Part shown: piece by piece, positions 49,959 to 59,030 of the stretch
Numbering within the stretch: position 1 is the stretch's first letter
Layout of the letters: the number at the start of each line of letters is the position of its first letter
Source: an uncultured Mycolicibacterium sp.
GTDB taxonomy: Bacteria; Actinomycetota; Actinomycetes; Mycobacteriales; Mycobacteriaceae
DNA: 64,000 nt
Assembly (NCBI RefSeq): GCF_937941905.1
Contig: NZ_CALDGS010000175.1
Coordinates: 1-64,000 of the forward strand
Direction of reading: 5' to 3'
Notes under the pieces: model-generated
What the model saw: only the letters and a program-made list of their open reading frames with translations
Told to the model about the DNA's origin: nothing
The model's database searches: none
Made by a program: the position numbers and the translations under genes

Positions 49959-51185
49959 GTGCACCTGTTACGCGGCGCGGTGCGGACCTACGCGTGGGGT
50001 TCGCGTACCGCCATCGCCGAGTTCACCGGAAGACGTGCTCCCACGGTGCATCCGGAGGCCGAACTGTGGTTCGGCGCGCACCCGGGTGACCCGGCCCACC
50101 TGCAGACCGCCGACGGCGAGCGGTCGCTGCTCGAGGTGATCACCGAGGACCCGGAGGGCCAGCTCGGTGCCGCCAGCCGGGCCCGGTTCGGCGACCGGCT
50201 GCCGTTCCTGGTCAAGGTGCTGGCCGCCGACGAACCGCTGTCGTTGCAGGCCCACCCGAGCGCCGAACAGGCCGAACAGGGCTTCGACCGGGAGGAGCAG
50301 CTCGGCATCCCGGTCTCGGCGCCGACCCGCAACTACCGCGACCGCAGCCACAAGCCGGAGCTGCTGGTGGCCCTCGGGCCGTTCGAGGCGCTGGCCGGGT
50401 TCCGGCCGGTGGCGCGCACCATCGAGCTGCTGCGGGCGCTGTCGGTGCCGGAGCTGGATCCCTACCTGAACCTGCTGGTCGGCCAGCCGGACGCCGACGG
50501 GCTGCGCACCCTGTTCACCACCTGGATCACCGCGCCGCAGCCCGACCTGGACGCGCTGATCCCGGCCGTGCTCGAGGGTGCGGTCAACTACATCCGTTCC
50601 GGCGAAACCGAATTCGCGGCCGAGATGAAGACCGCGCTGGAGCTCGGGGAGCGCTACCCGGGCGATGCCGGTGTGCTGGCCGCGCTGCTGCTCAACCGGA
50701 TCAGCCTGGCCCCGGGCGAGGCGATCTACCTGCCGGCCGGCAACCTGCACGCCTATCTGCACGGCATCGGCGTCGAGGTGATGGCCAACTCCGACAACGT
50801 GCTGCGCGGCGGGCTGACCCCCAAGCACGTCGACGTCCCGGAACTGCTGCGGGTGCTGGATTTCACGCCCACCTGCGAGCCCGGGATCAAACCCGAATCG
50901 GCTTCGGATCCAATGGAGCTGGTCTACGACACACCGGCGGCGGAGTTCGCCGTGTCGGTGCTGCGCGTCGACGGGCCGCGGGTCGGCCACGAGATCGACG
51001 CCCCGGCCCGGCACGACGGCCCGCAGGTGCTGCTGTGTACCGAGGGGCGGGTCACCGTGTGCGCCAAGGCCGACGAGGTGTCGCTGGCCCGCGGCGCGGC
51101 GGCCTGGGTGGCCGCCGACGACGGCCCGATCCGGCTGACCGCGCACGAACCGACCACGCTGTTCCGGGTCACCGTCGGCATCTGA
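49959..51185 (+). CDS. manA: Mannose-6-phosphate isomerase (type I)
   Basis: This 408-residue zinc enzyme converts fructose 6-phosphate to mannose 6-phosphate, the first step to GDP-mannose. LRGAVRTYAWGSRTAIAEFT is the N-terminal signature. KVLAADEPLSLQAHPSAEQA gives the Gln/His zinc ligands, and SHKPELLVAL and YLPAGNLHAYLHGIGVEVMA complete the cupin site. RGGLTPKHVD is the catalytic-lid segment. The GTG at 49959 is 4 bp after the SIS gene, so manB, SIS and manA form one operon. Confidence 0.95.
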   Translation: MHLLRGAVRTYAWGSRTAIAEFTGRRAPTVHPEAELWFGAHPGDPAHLQTADGERSLLEVITEDPEGQLGAASRARFGDRLPFLVKVLAADEPLSLQAHPSAEQAEQGFDREEQLGIPVSAPTRNYRDRSHKPELLVALGPFEALAGFRPVARTIELLRALSVPELDPYLNLLVGQPDADGLRTLFTTWITAPQPDLDALIPAVLEGAVNYIRSGETEFAAEMKTALELGERYPGDAGVLAALLLNRISLAPGEAIYLPAGNLHAYLHGIGVEVMANSDNVLRGGLTPKHVDVPELLRVLDFTPTCEPGIKPESASDPMELVYDTPAAEFAVSVLRVDGPRVGHEIDAPARHDGPQVLLCTEGRVTVCAKADEVSLARGAAAWVAADDGPIRLTAHEPTTLFRVTVGI

Positions 51186-51258
51186 ACGAGCAACTCGGCC
51201 CGAACCGTGCCGGGAACTGGGTAGATTTGCGGCCTGATCCCGAGGTGGGGGGAATGCG

Positions 51259-52713
51259 ATGTCCGGCAGATGGCGGACCAAGTCGGTGGAGCAGTCGATC
51301 GCCGAGACCGACGCACCGGAGACCCGGCTGCGCAAGACCCTGAACTGGTGGGATCTGACGGTCTTCGGGGTGTCGGTGGTCATCGGCGCCGGCATCTTCA
51401 CCGTCACCGCCAGCACCGCGGGCCGGCTCACCGGGCCGGCCATCTCGGTGGCGTTCGTCATCGCCGCGGTCACCTGCGGGCTGGCCGCGCTGTGCTACGC
51501 CGAGTTCGCCTCCACCGTGCCGGTGGCCGGCAGTGCCTACACGTTCTCCTACGCCACCTTCGGTGAGTTCGTCGCCTGGATCATCGGCTGGGATCTGATC
51601 CTGGAGTTCGCCGTGGCCGCCGCGGTGGTGGCCAAGGGCTGGTCCAGCTATCTCGGCACGGTGTTCGAATTCGGCGGTGGCACAGCGCAATTCGGTGTGC
51701 TTTCGGTGGACTGGGGAGCGCTGCTGATCATCGCCGTGGTGACCGTGCTGCTGTCGGTGGGCACCAAGCTGTCGGCCAACTTCAGCCTGGCCGTCACCGC
51801 GGTCAAGGTGGGGGTGGTGCTGCTGGTGGTCGTGGTCGGCGCGTTCTACATCAAGGCGGCCAACTACTCGCCGTTCCTGCCGCCGGCCGAGCCGGCCGGG
51901 GTGTCCGGCAGCGGGGCCGAGCAGTCGCTGTTCTCGCTGCTGACCGGCGCCGAGGGCAGTCACTACGGCTGGTACGGGCTGCTGGCCGGCGCGTCCATCG
52001 TGTTCTTCGCCTTCATCGGCTTCGACATCGTCGCCACCACCGCCGAGGAGACCCGCAACCCGCAGCGCGACGTCGCGCGCGGCATCATCAGCTCGCTGGT
52101 GATCGTCACCGTGCTCTACGTCGCGGTCGCGCTGGTGCTCACCGGCATGGTGCCCTACACCGAGCTGCGCGACGCCGAATCGCCCAACCTGGCCACGGCG
52201 TTCGCCGCCAACGGGGTGCACTGGGCGGCCAAGGTGATCTCCATCGGCGCCCTGGCCGGGCTGACCACCGTGGTGACCGTGCTGGTGCTGGGCCAGACCC
52301 GGGTGGTGTTCGCCATGGCGCGCGACGGGCTGCTGCCCCGCGGGCTGGCCCGGACCGGCCCCCGCGGCACCCCGGTGCGGATCACGGTCATCGTCGGCGT
52401 GCTGGTGGCGCTGGCCGCCTCGGTGTTCCCCGTCGAGCGGCTGGAGGAGATGGTCAACATCGGCACGCTGTTCGCCTTCGTGCTCGTCTCGGGCGGGGTG
52501 ATCGTGCTGCGCCGCACCCGCCCCGACCTGCCGCGCGGGTTCCGGGCGCCGCTGGTGCCGCTGCTGCCGGTGCTGTCGATCCTGGCCTGCCTGTGGCTGA
52601 TGCTGAACCTGACCGGCCTGACCTGGATCCGGTTCGGCATCTGGATGCTCATCGGCGTGGTCGTCTACCTCGGCTACGGCCGCCGGCACTCGCTGCTGGG
52701 GCGGTCCGCCTGA
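51259..52713 (+). CDS. APC-family amino acid permease
   Basis: This 484-residue transporter has about 12 hydrophobic helices and the APC start: LRKTLNWWDLTVFGVSVVIG, then AGIFTVTAS and FVIAAVTCGLAALCYAEFAS. AGSAYTFSYATFGEFVAWII and IVFFAFIGFDIVATTAEETR, then NPQRDVARGI, are the unwound-helix and family motifs of the cationic amino acid/polyamine branch. The substrate is not assigned. It matches Rv3253c. ATG at 51259, with gggggg-type purines upstream, is the start. It lies 73 bp after manA. Confidence 0.9.
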   Translation: MSGRWRTKSVEQSIAETDAPETRLRKTLNWWDLTVFGVSVVIGAGIFTVTASTAGRLTGPAISVAFVIAAVTCGLAALCYAEFASTVPVAGSAYTFSYATFGEFVAWIIGWDLILEFAVAAAVVAKGWSSYLGTVFEFGGGTAQFGVLSVDWGALLIIAVVTVLLSVGTKLSANFSLAVTAVKVGVVLLVVVVGAFYIKAANYSPFLPPAEPAGVSGSGAEQSLFSLLTGAEGSHYGWYGLLAGASIVFFAFIGFDIVATTAEETRNPQRDVARGIISSLVIVTVLYVAVALVLTGMVPYTELRDAESPNLATAFAANGVHWAAKVISIGALAGLTTVVTVLVLGQTRVVFAMARDGLLPRGLARTGPRGTPVRITVIVGVLVALAASVFPVERLEEMVNIGTLFAFVLVSGGVIVLRRTRPDLPRGFRAPLVPLLPVLSILACLWLMLNLTGLTWIRFGIWMLIGVVVYLGYGRRHSLLGRSA

Positions 52714-52801
52714 CCGCGCCGCGAGCGCTCGCTTCCTGACGGGACCACTCGACGAACGCGGCGACACGCGCGCCTGCGGAGTTTTACAAATCGGTGCTGT
52801 A

Positions 52802-52811
52802 TGTCTAGACA
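52802..52811. promoter_or_regulatory. TGTCTAGACA palindrome upstream of alkB
   Basis: A perfect 10-bp palindrome lies about 55 bases before the alkB start in an AT-rich patch (52785-52850). It is a candidate operator for the TetR-type protein encoded at the end of the same gene series. Confidence 0.35.
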
Positions 52812-52865
52812 ACCGACAAATTGCGTCCTAGAGTCAAATGGACAGCGTTCACGTTGGGAGGCACA

Positions 52866-54086
52866 GTGACCACCACCGAGATCCCCGAGCCCCGCACCGC
52901 GCAGTGGCGGGACCGCAAGCGCTACCTCTGGCTGTTCGGACTGGTCGCCCCCACCGCGGTGCTCGCCGTGCTGCCCGTGGTGTGGCTGCTGAACCGGGCC
53001 GGCTGGCAGACCGCCTCGCAGGCGCTGTTCTGGATCGGGCCGTTCCTGCTCTACGTGCTGCTGCCGGCGCTGGACCTGAAGTTCGGTCCGGACGGGCAGA
53101 ACCCGCCGGAGGAGGTGATGGAGCAGCTCGAGCGCGACCCCTACTACCGCCGGGTGCTGTACGCGTTCATCCCGTTCCAGTTCGTCACCCTGGTCGTCGG
53201 CGCCTATCTGTTCACCGCCGCCGACCTGAGCTGGCTCGGCTACACCGGCGGGCTGGGCTGGATCGGCAAGGTCGGCCTGGTGCTGTCGGTCGGGGTGCTG
53301 GGCGGGGTGGCCATCAACACCGCCCACGAACTGGGCCACAAGAAGGAGTCGGTGGAGCGCTGGCTGTCCAAGATCGTGCTGGCCCAGACCTGCTACGGAC
53401 ACTTCTACATCGAGCACAACCGCGGCCACCACGTGCGGGTCGCCACCCCCGAGGACCCGGCGTCGGCCCGGTTCGGCGAGACGCTGTGGGCCTTCCTGCC
53501 CCGCACCATCTGGGGCAGCCTGCGCTCGGCCTGGCGGCTGGAGGCCCAGCGGCTCGAACGGGTCGGCAAGCCGGTCTGGCACCCGAGCAACGACGTGCTC
53601 AACGCCTGGGCGATGTCGGTGGTGCTGTGGGGTGCGCTGGTCGCCGCGTTCGGCCCGGCGGTACTGATCTACCTGGTCGGGCAGGCGGTCTACGGGATCG
53701 TGCTGCTGGAGACCGTCAACTACCTGGAGCACTACGGGCTGCTGCGGCAGAAGACCGCCGGCGGCCGCTACGAGCGCTGCACCCCGGCGCACAGCTGGAA
53801 CTCCGACCACCTGGTCACCAACATCTTCCTGTTCCACCTGCAGCGGCACAGCGACCACCACGCCAACCCGACCCGGCGCTACCAGACGCTACGCAGCATG
53901 GACGGCGCGCCGAACCTGCCCAGCGGCTACGCCACGATGATCGCGCTGACCTACGTCCCGGCGCTGTGGCGGCGGGTGATGGACCACCGGGTGCTCGAGC
54001 ACTACGACGGCGACATCACCCGCGCGAACATCGCGCCGCGCAAGCGGGAGCGGATCCTGGCCCGCTACGGGGTGACGGCCCGATGA
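52866..54086 (+). CDS. alkB: Alkane 1-monooxygenase
   Basis: This 406-residue integral membrane non-haem di-iron enzyme oxidises medium-chain n-alkanes to 1-alkanols with electrons from rubredoxin. Six hydrophobic helices are visible. The histidine motifs are complete: NTAHELGHKKES, EHNRGHHVRVATPEDPASAR and LQRHSDHHANPTRRYQ; the signature NYLEHYGLLR is also present. The GTG at 52866 has GGGAGG upstream. Its stop overlaps rubA, and rubA overlaps rubB, so the oxygenase and its two electron carriers are made together. Confidence 0.95.
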   Translation: MTTTEIPEPRTAQWRDRKRYLWLFGLVAPTAVLAVLPVVWLLNRAGWQTASQALFWIGPFLLYVLLPALDLKFGPDGQNPPEEVMEQLERDPYYRRVLYAFIPFQFVTLVVGAYLFTAADLSWLGYTGGLGWIGKVGLVLSVGVLGGVAINTAHELGHKKESVERWLSKIVLAQTCYGHFYIEHNRGHHVRVATPEDPASARFGETLWAFLPRTIWGSLRSAWRLEAQRLERVGKPVWHPSNDVLNAWAMSVVLWGALVAAFGPAVLIYLVGQAVYGIVLLETVNYLEHYGLLRQKTAGGRYERCTPAHSWNSDHLVTNIFLFHLQRHSDHHANPTRRYQTLRSMDGAPNLPSGYATMIALTYVPALWRRVMDHRVLEHYDGDITRANIAPRKRERILARYGVTAR

Positions 54087-54256
54087 GCGCCTATCGCTGC
54101 CCGGTCTGCGACTACGTCTACGACGAGGCCAAAGGCGCGCCGCGGGAAGGCTTTCCGGCCGGCACCAGCTGGGACCGGGTGCCCGACGACTGGTGCTGCC
54201 CGGACTGCGGGGTGCGGGAGAAGATCGACTTCGAACCGGTGGAGGTGTCGCGATGA
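54083..54256 (+). CDS. rubA: Rubredoxin (first copy)
   Basis: This 57-residue one-iron protein passes electrons to AlkB. The two iron-binding knuckles are YRCPVCDYVYDE and CCPDCGVREK (Cys-x2-Cys each). It starts at ATG 54083 over the alkB stop (ATGA), and its stop overlaps rubB in the same way. The sequence PREGFPAGTSWDRVPDDW is typical of the alkane-linked rubredoxins. Confidence 0.94.
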   Translation: MSAYRCPVCDYVYDEAKGAPREGFPAGTSWDRVPDDWCCPDCGVREKIDFEPVEVSR

Positions 54257-54438
54257 GCGGCGACTACAAACGCTACGTGTGCGTGCAGTGCGGCTTCGAG
54301 TACGACGAGGCGCTGGGCTGGCCGGAGGAGGGCATCGCGCCGGGCACCCGCTGGGCGGACATTCCCGACGACTGGCGCTGCCCGGACTGCGGCGCGGCCA
54401 AGGCGGACTTCTGCATGGTCGAGGTGGCGCCGCGCTGA
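54253..54438 (+). CDS. rubB: Rubredoxin (second copy)
   Basis: This 61-residue rubredoxin has iron ligands in YVCVQCGFEYDEALGW and RCPDCGAAKADF. It differs from rubA enough (about half the positions by eye) to suggest an old duplication with separate roles; in other alkane degraders only one of the pair supports AlkB. It is translationally coupled to rubA and followed 44 bp later by the TetR gene. Confidence 0.94.
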   Translation: MSGDYKRYVCVQCGFEYDEALGWPEEGIAPGTRWADIPDDWRCPDCGAAKADFCMVEVAPR

Positions 54439-54482
54439 GTCCGCAGCGCTGACCCGGGGCCGGACCGGTTAGTCTTCGGCTT

Positions 54483-55115
54483 GTGGCCCGACCGCGCAGC
54501 ACCCGCACGCCCGCCCGCGTCCCGTACGCGGAGGCGTCGCGGGTGCTGTTGCGCGACTCCATCCTCGACGGCATGCGGGAGCTGCTGCTGACCCGCGACT
54601 GGTCGGCGATCACGCTGGCCGACGTCGCCCGCGCGGCCGGGGTGAGCCGGCAGACCATCTACAACGAGTTCGGCTCCCGGCAGGGCCTGGCCCAGGGCTA
54701 TGCGCTGCGCCTCGCCGACCGCCTCGTCGACGAGGTCGACGAGGCCATCGCCGACAACGAGGGCGACATCTACGCCGCCTTCCTACAGGGGTTCCGCGCC
54801 TTCTTCACCGAGTCGGCCGCCGACCCGCTGGTGATCTCGCTGCTCAACGGCACCGCCAAACCCGATCTGCTGCAGCTGATCACCACCGACTCCGGGCCGA
54901 TCATCACGCACTGCTCGCGCCGGCTCACCGAGGCGTTCATGCACAGCTGGGTGCGGGCCGGCGAGGAGGACGCCGGGGTGCTCGCCCGCGCCATCGTGCG
55001 GCTGGCGATGAGCTACGTGTCGATGCCGCCGGAGGCCGATCACGACGTGGCCGCCGATCTGGCGCGGCTGATGACCCCGTTCGCCGAGCGTTACGGTGTG
55101 ATCGACCGGCCCTGA
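54483..55115 (+). CDS. TetR-family transcriptional regulator
   Basis: This 210-residue repressor has an N-terminal helix-turn-helix (about 25-70: LLLTRDWSAITLADVARAAG, VSRQTIYNEFGSRQGL) and a helical ligand domain. It is the Rv3249c homologue in the alkB-rubA-rubB series and is expected to respond to alkane-derived ligands, by context only. GTG at 54483 is the start. The sahH gene follows after 90 bp. Confidence 0.9.
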   Translation: MARPRSTRTPARVPYAEASRVLLRDSILDGMRELLLTRDWSAITLADVARAAGVSRQTIYNEFGSRQGLAQGYALRLADRLVDEVDEAIADNEGDIYAAFLQGFRAFFTESAADPLVISLLNGTAKPDLLQLITTDSGPIITHCSRRLTEAFMHSWVRAGEEDAGVLARAIVRLAMSYVSMPPEADHDVAADLARLMTPFAERYGVIDRP

Positions 55116-55142
55116 GCACGGCGGCGGGCCCGAAAGGGCTAT

Positions 55143-55170
55143 GGTAAGCCGAGCTAGGTAAGCCGAGCTA
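55143..55170 (+). repeat. Two perfect 14-bp direct repeats before sahH
   Basis: The unit ggtaagccgagcta is repeated exactly at 55143-55156 and 55157-55170, followed by acc. The GGTAAG/CTTACC-like elements resemble half-sites of the mycobacterial iron box, but spacing does not fit a full site. It lies 35 bp before the sahH start and may be an operator or the promoter region. Confidence 0.4.
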
Positions 55171-55205
55171 ACCGAATTCCCGACGCGCGTACGAGAAGGA
55201 ATCAC

Positions 55206-56660
<1,455 letters not shown>

Positions 56661-56669
56661 GCCGCGACC

Positions 56670-56714
56670 GGGACTGCGGACGGATCGGATTCCGCTCGAT
56701 CCGTCCGCAGTCCC
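56670..56714. terminator. Strong hairpin after sahH
   Basis: gggactgcggacggatcg (56670-56687) and cgatccgtccgcagtccc (56697-56714) pair perfectly over 18 bp with a 9-base loop. It separates convergent sahH and the 56766-57530 gene. Confidence 0.85.
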
Positions 56715-56765
56715 GTCGGCCGTGGGCCGAAAACCGTACTCCGGCCGGTGTTCCGGACTGCCGGG

Positions 56766-57530
56766 TCAGCCGAACAGCCAGTGCCGGGCGGCCTCGGCGT
56801 TGACGTTCAGCGCCGCGCCGAACACCACCCACAGCACCAGCCACCACACCACCCGGCCCGGCACCGTCGCGCCCTCGCCGGCCCGGCGCAGGCCGAAGTA
56901 GGCGCCGCAGACACCGGTCAGGGGCGCGGCCCAGTGGAACATCGCACTGGTCGGGGACACGTTGTACAGGTACCGGCCGGACAACCAGCTGCCGAACGCG
57001 GGGCCGTCGGCGTAACCGAGCCGCAGCCCGGCGAACCAGGCCGCCGCGACGCCGAGCACCGCGGCCGCCAGCCGCACCCAGCGCACCGTCCGGACCGGTT
57101 TCGGGTACTCGATCGTCCGCCCGGCCAGCGTGAACAGCACCACGGCCACGCCGATGAAAAGCAGCGCGGTGGGGTGGAAGAACAGCCAGACGAAGAACCG
57201 CAGGTCCGACGGCGACGCCAGCGCGGCCGCCGACCCGCCGAACAGCAGCGGGACCCACACCGCCAGCGCCGCGGCCGTCCGAACCCGGTCGGGGGCGTCG
57301 GTGCGCGCCCAGAGATAGACGTGCCGCACCGCGGTCCACGACAGCCACAGCGTGCCGGGCGCGATCGCCAGCACGGCCGGCATCGGCAACGCCGACAGCA
57401 GCCGCGGCTGCACGGTGAGCGACACCGGCACCACCAGCACGAGGGCTGCGGCGACCAGGTCACGCCGGTAGCGCCGCCACACCGCCACCGCGAGGTTCGG
57501 TTCGGCCGTGGCCGCACCCGGTTCGTTCAT
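56766..57530 (-). CDS. Multi-pass membrane protein of unknown function
   Basis: This 254-residue protein has about six to seven hydrophobic helices after a short polar N-terminus: DLVAAALVLVVPVSLTV, PAVLAIAPGTLWLSWTAV, ALAVWVPLLFGGSAAALA, FFHPTALLFIGVAVVLFTLA, LAAAVLGVAAAWFAGLRLGY and VVWWLVLWVVFGAALNV. No family signature is recognised. The ATG at 57530 is divergent from tmk with 87 bp between. M. tuberculosis has tmk directly beside sahH, so this gene is an addition relative to that species, as far as I recall. Confidence 0.75.
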   Translation of the reverse strand: MNEPGAATAEPNLAVAVWRRYRRDLVAAALVLVVPVSLTVQPRLLSALPMPAVLAIAPGTLWLSWTAVRHVYLWARTDAPDRVRTAAALAVWVPLLFGGSAAALASPSDLRFFVWLFFHPTALLFIGVAVVLFTLAGRTIEYPKPVRTVRWVRLAAAVLGVAAAWFAGLRLGYADGPAFGSWLSGRYLYNVSPTSAMFHWAAPLTGVCGAYFGLRRAGEGATVPGRVVWWLVLWVVFGAALNVNAEAARHWLFG

Positions 57531-57617
57531 TCGATCCCCCTCCAGGTCGGCGGTGCCGCGCCAACGGCAGCCTAAGCGCCGATCCCGGGGCTCCGGCGCA
57601 CCAATTACGCTGCGGGG

Positions 57618-58250
57618 GTGCTCATCGCGATCGAGGGTGTCGACGGTTCCGGCAAACGCACGCTGACCGAGGCGCTGCGCCGGGAGTTCGAGAGCCGCGG
57701 GCGCACCGTCGCCGGCCTGGCCTTCCCGCGCTACGGCCGGTCGGTGACCGCCGACCTGGCCGCCGAGGCGCTGCGCGGCGGGCACGGCGACCTGGCGGAC
57801 AGCGTCTACGCGATGGCGGTGCTGTTCGCGCTGGACCGGGCCGCCGCCCGCGACGAGATCGCCGGGTTGCTGGCCGGCCACGACGTCGTGCTGCTGGACC
57901 GGTACGTCGCCTCCAACGCCGCCTACAGCGCCGCGCGCCTGCACCAGGGCGCCGACGGCGAGGTCGTCGAATGGGTGCGCGCGCTGGAGTTCGACCGGCT
58001 GGCACTGCCGCGGCCGGACTGGCAGATCCTGCTCGCCGTACCCACCGAACTGGCCGCCGAGCGGGCCCGGCACCGCGAGGCGACCGAGGCCGACCGGGTG
58101 CGTGACGCCTACGAACGCGACGCGGGGCTGCAGCACCGCACCGGGGCGCTCTACGCGGCACTGGCGGCCGCCGACTGGGCCGGCCGGTGGACCGTCGCCG
58201 GCCCGGACGTCGACCCCGCCGCGCTGGCCGAGTCGCTGCTGGCGGGCTGA
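57618..58250 (+). CDS. tmk: Thymidylate kinase
   Basis: This 210-residue enzyme phosphorylates dTMP to dTDP. LIAIEGVDGSGKRTLTEALR is the P-loop, PRYGRSVTADLAAEAL and LLDRYVASNAAYSAARLHQG carry the DR(Y/W) motif and substrate residues, and ERARHREATEADRVRDAYER forms the lid. As in M. tuberculosis Tmk the lid is short and an Asn-Ala-Ala-Tyr segment contacts the base. The GTG at 57618 is the start. MtrA begins 62 bp after its stop. Confidence 0.93.
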   Translation: MLIAIEGVDGSGKRTLTEALRREFESRGRTVAGLAFPRYGRSVTADLAAEALRGGHGDLADSVYAMAVLFALDRAAARDEIAGLLAGHDVVLLDRYVASNAAYSAARLHQGADGEVVEWVRALEFDRLALPRPDWQILLAVPTELAAERARHREATEADRVRDAYERDAGLQHRTGALYAALAAADWAGRWTVAGPDVDPAALAESLLAG

Positions 58251-58312
58251 TCGGCGCGCTGTGGGCGACACCCCCGCGTCGTACCCGCGATTTGTCGCGT
58301 TTCGATGACACC

Positions 58313-58999
58313 ATGGTCACCATGAGGCAGAGGATTCTGGTCGTCGATGACGACCCGTCGCTGGCCGAGATGCTCACCATCGTGCTGCGCGGGGAAGGCT
58401 TCGACACTGCGGTCGTCGGCGACGGCAGCCAGGCACTCTCGGCGGTGCGGGAGCTGCGGCCCGACCTGGTGCTGCTGGATCTGATGCTGCCGGGGATGAA
58501 CGGCATCGACGTCTGCCGTGCGATCCGCGCCGACTCCGGCGTGCCGATCGTGATGCTGACCGCCAAGAGCGACACCGTCGACGTCGTCCTCGGGCTGGAA
58601 TCCGGAGCCGACGACTACGTCGTCAAGCCGTTCAAGCCGAAGGAGCTCGTCGCCCGGGTGCGGGCCCGGCTGCGCCGCAACGAGGAGGAGCCGCCGGAGA
58701 TCCTGACCATCGGCGACATCGAGATCGACGTGCCGGCGCACAAGGTCACCCGCAACGGCGAGACGATCCAGCTCACCCCGCTCGAGTTCGACCTGCTGGT
58801 GGCGCTGGCGCGCAAACCCCGGCAGGTGTTTACTCGGGATGTGCTGCTCGAACAGGTGTGGGGCTACCGTCACCCCGCCGACACCCGCCTGGTGAACGTG
58901 CACGTGCAGCGACTGCGGGCCAAGGTCGAGAAGGACCCGGAGAACCCCCAGGTGGTGTTGACCGTTCGAGGCGTGGGATACAAGGCCGGCCCACCGTGA
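58313..58999 (+). CDS. mtrA: Response regulator MtrA
   Basis: This 228-residue OmpR-family regulator is nearly identical to M. tuberculosis MtrA, essential and controlling cell division, wall hydrolases and dnaA. The receiver (about 5-120) has VVDDDPSLAEM, phospho-Asp in LLDLMLPGMNGIDV and KPFKPKELVARV. The winged helix (about 135-225) has LTPLEFDLLVALARKPRQVF and NVHVQRLRAKVEKDPENP. ATG 58313 gives MVTMRQ and the same length as its homologue; ATG 58322 is also possible. It precedes mtrB by 31 bp. Confidence 0.96.
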   Translation: MVTMRQRILVVDDDPSLAEMLTIVLRGEGFDTAVVGDGSQALSAVRELRPDLVLLDLMLPGMNGIDVCRAIRADSGVPIVMLTAKSDTVDVVLGLESGADDYVVKPFKPKELVARVRARLRRNEEEPPEILTIGDIEIDVPAHKVTRNGETIQLTPLEFDLLVALARKPRQVFTRDVLLEQVWGYRHPADTRLVNVHVQRLRAKVEKDPENPQVVLTVRGVGYKAGPP

Positions 59000-59030
59000 T
59001 CGAAGGGACCCCGGTGGCCGCGATCCACCG

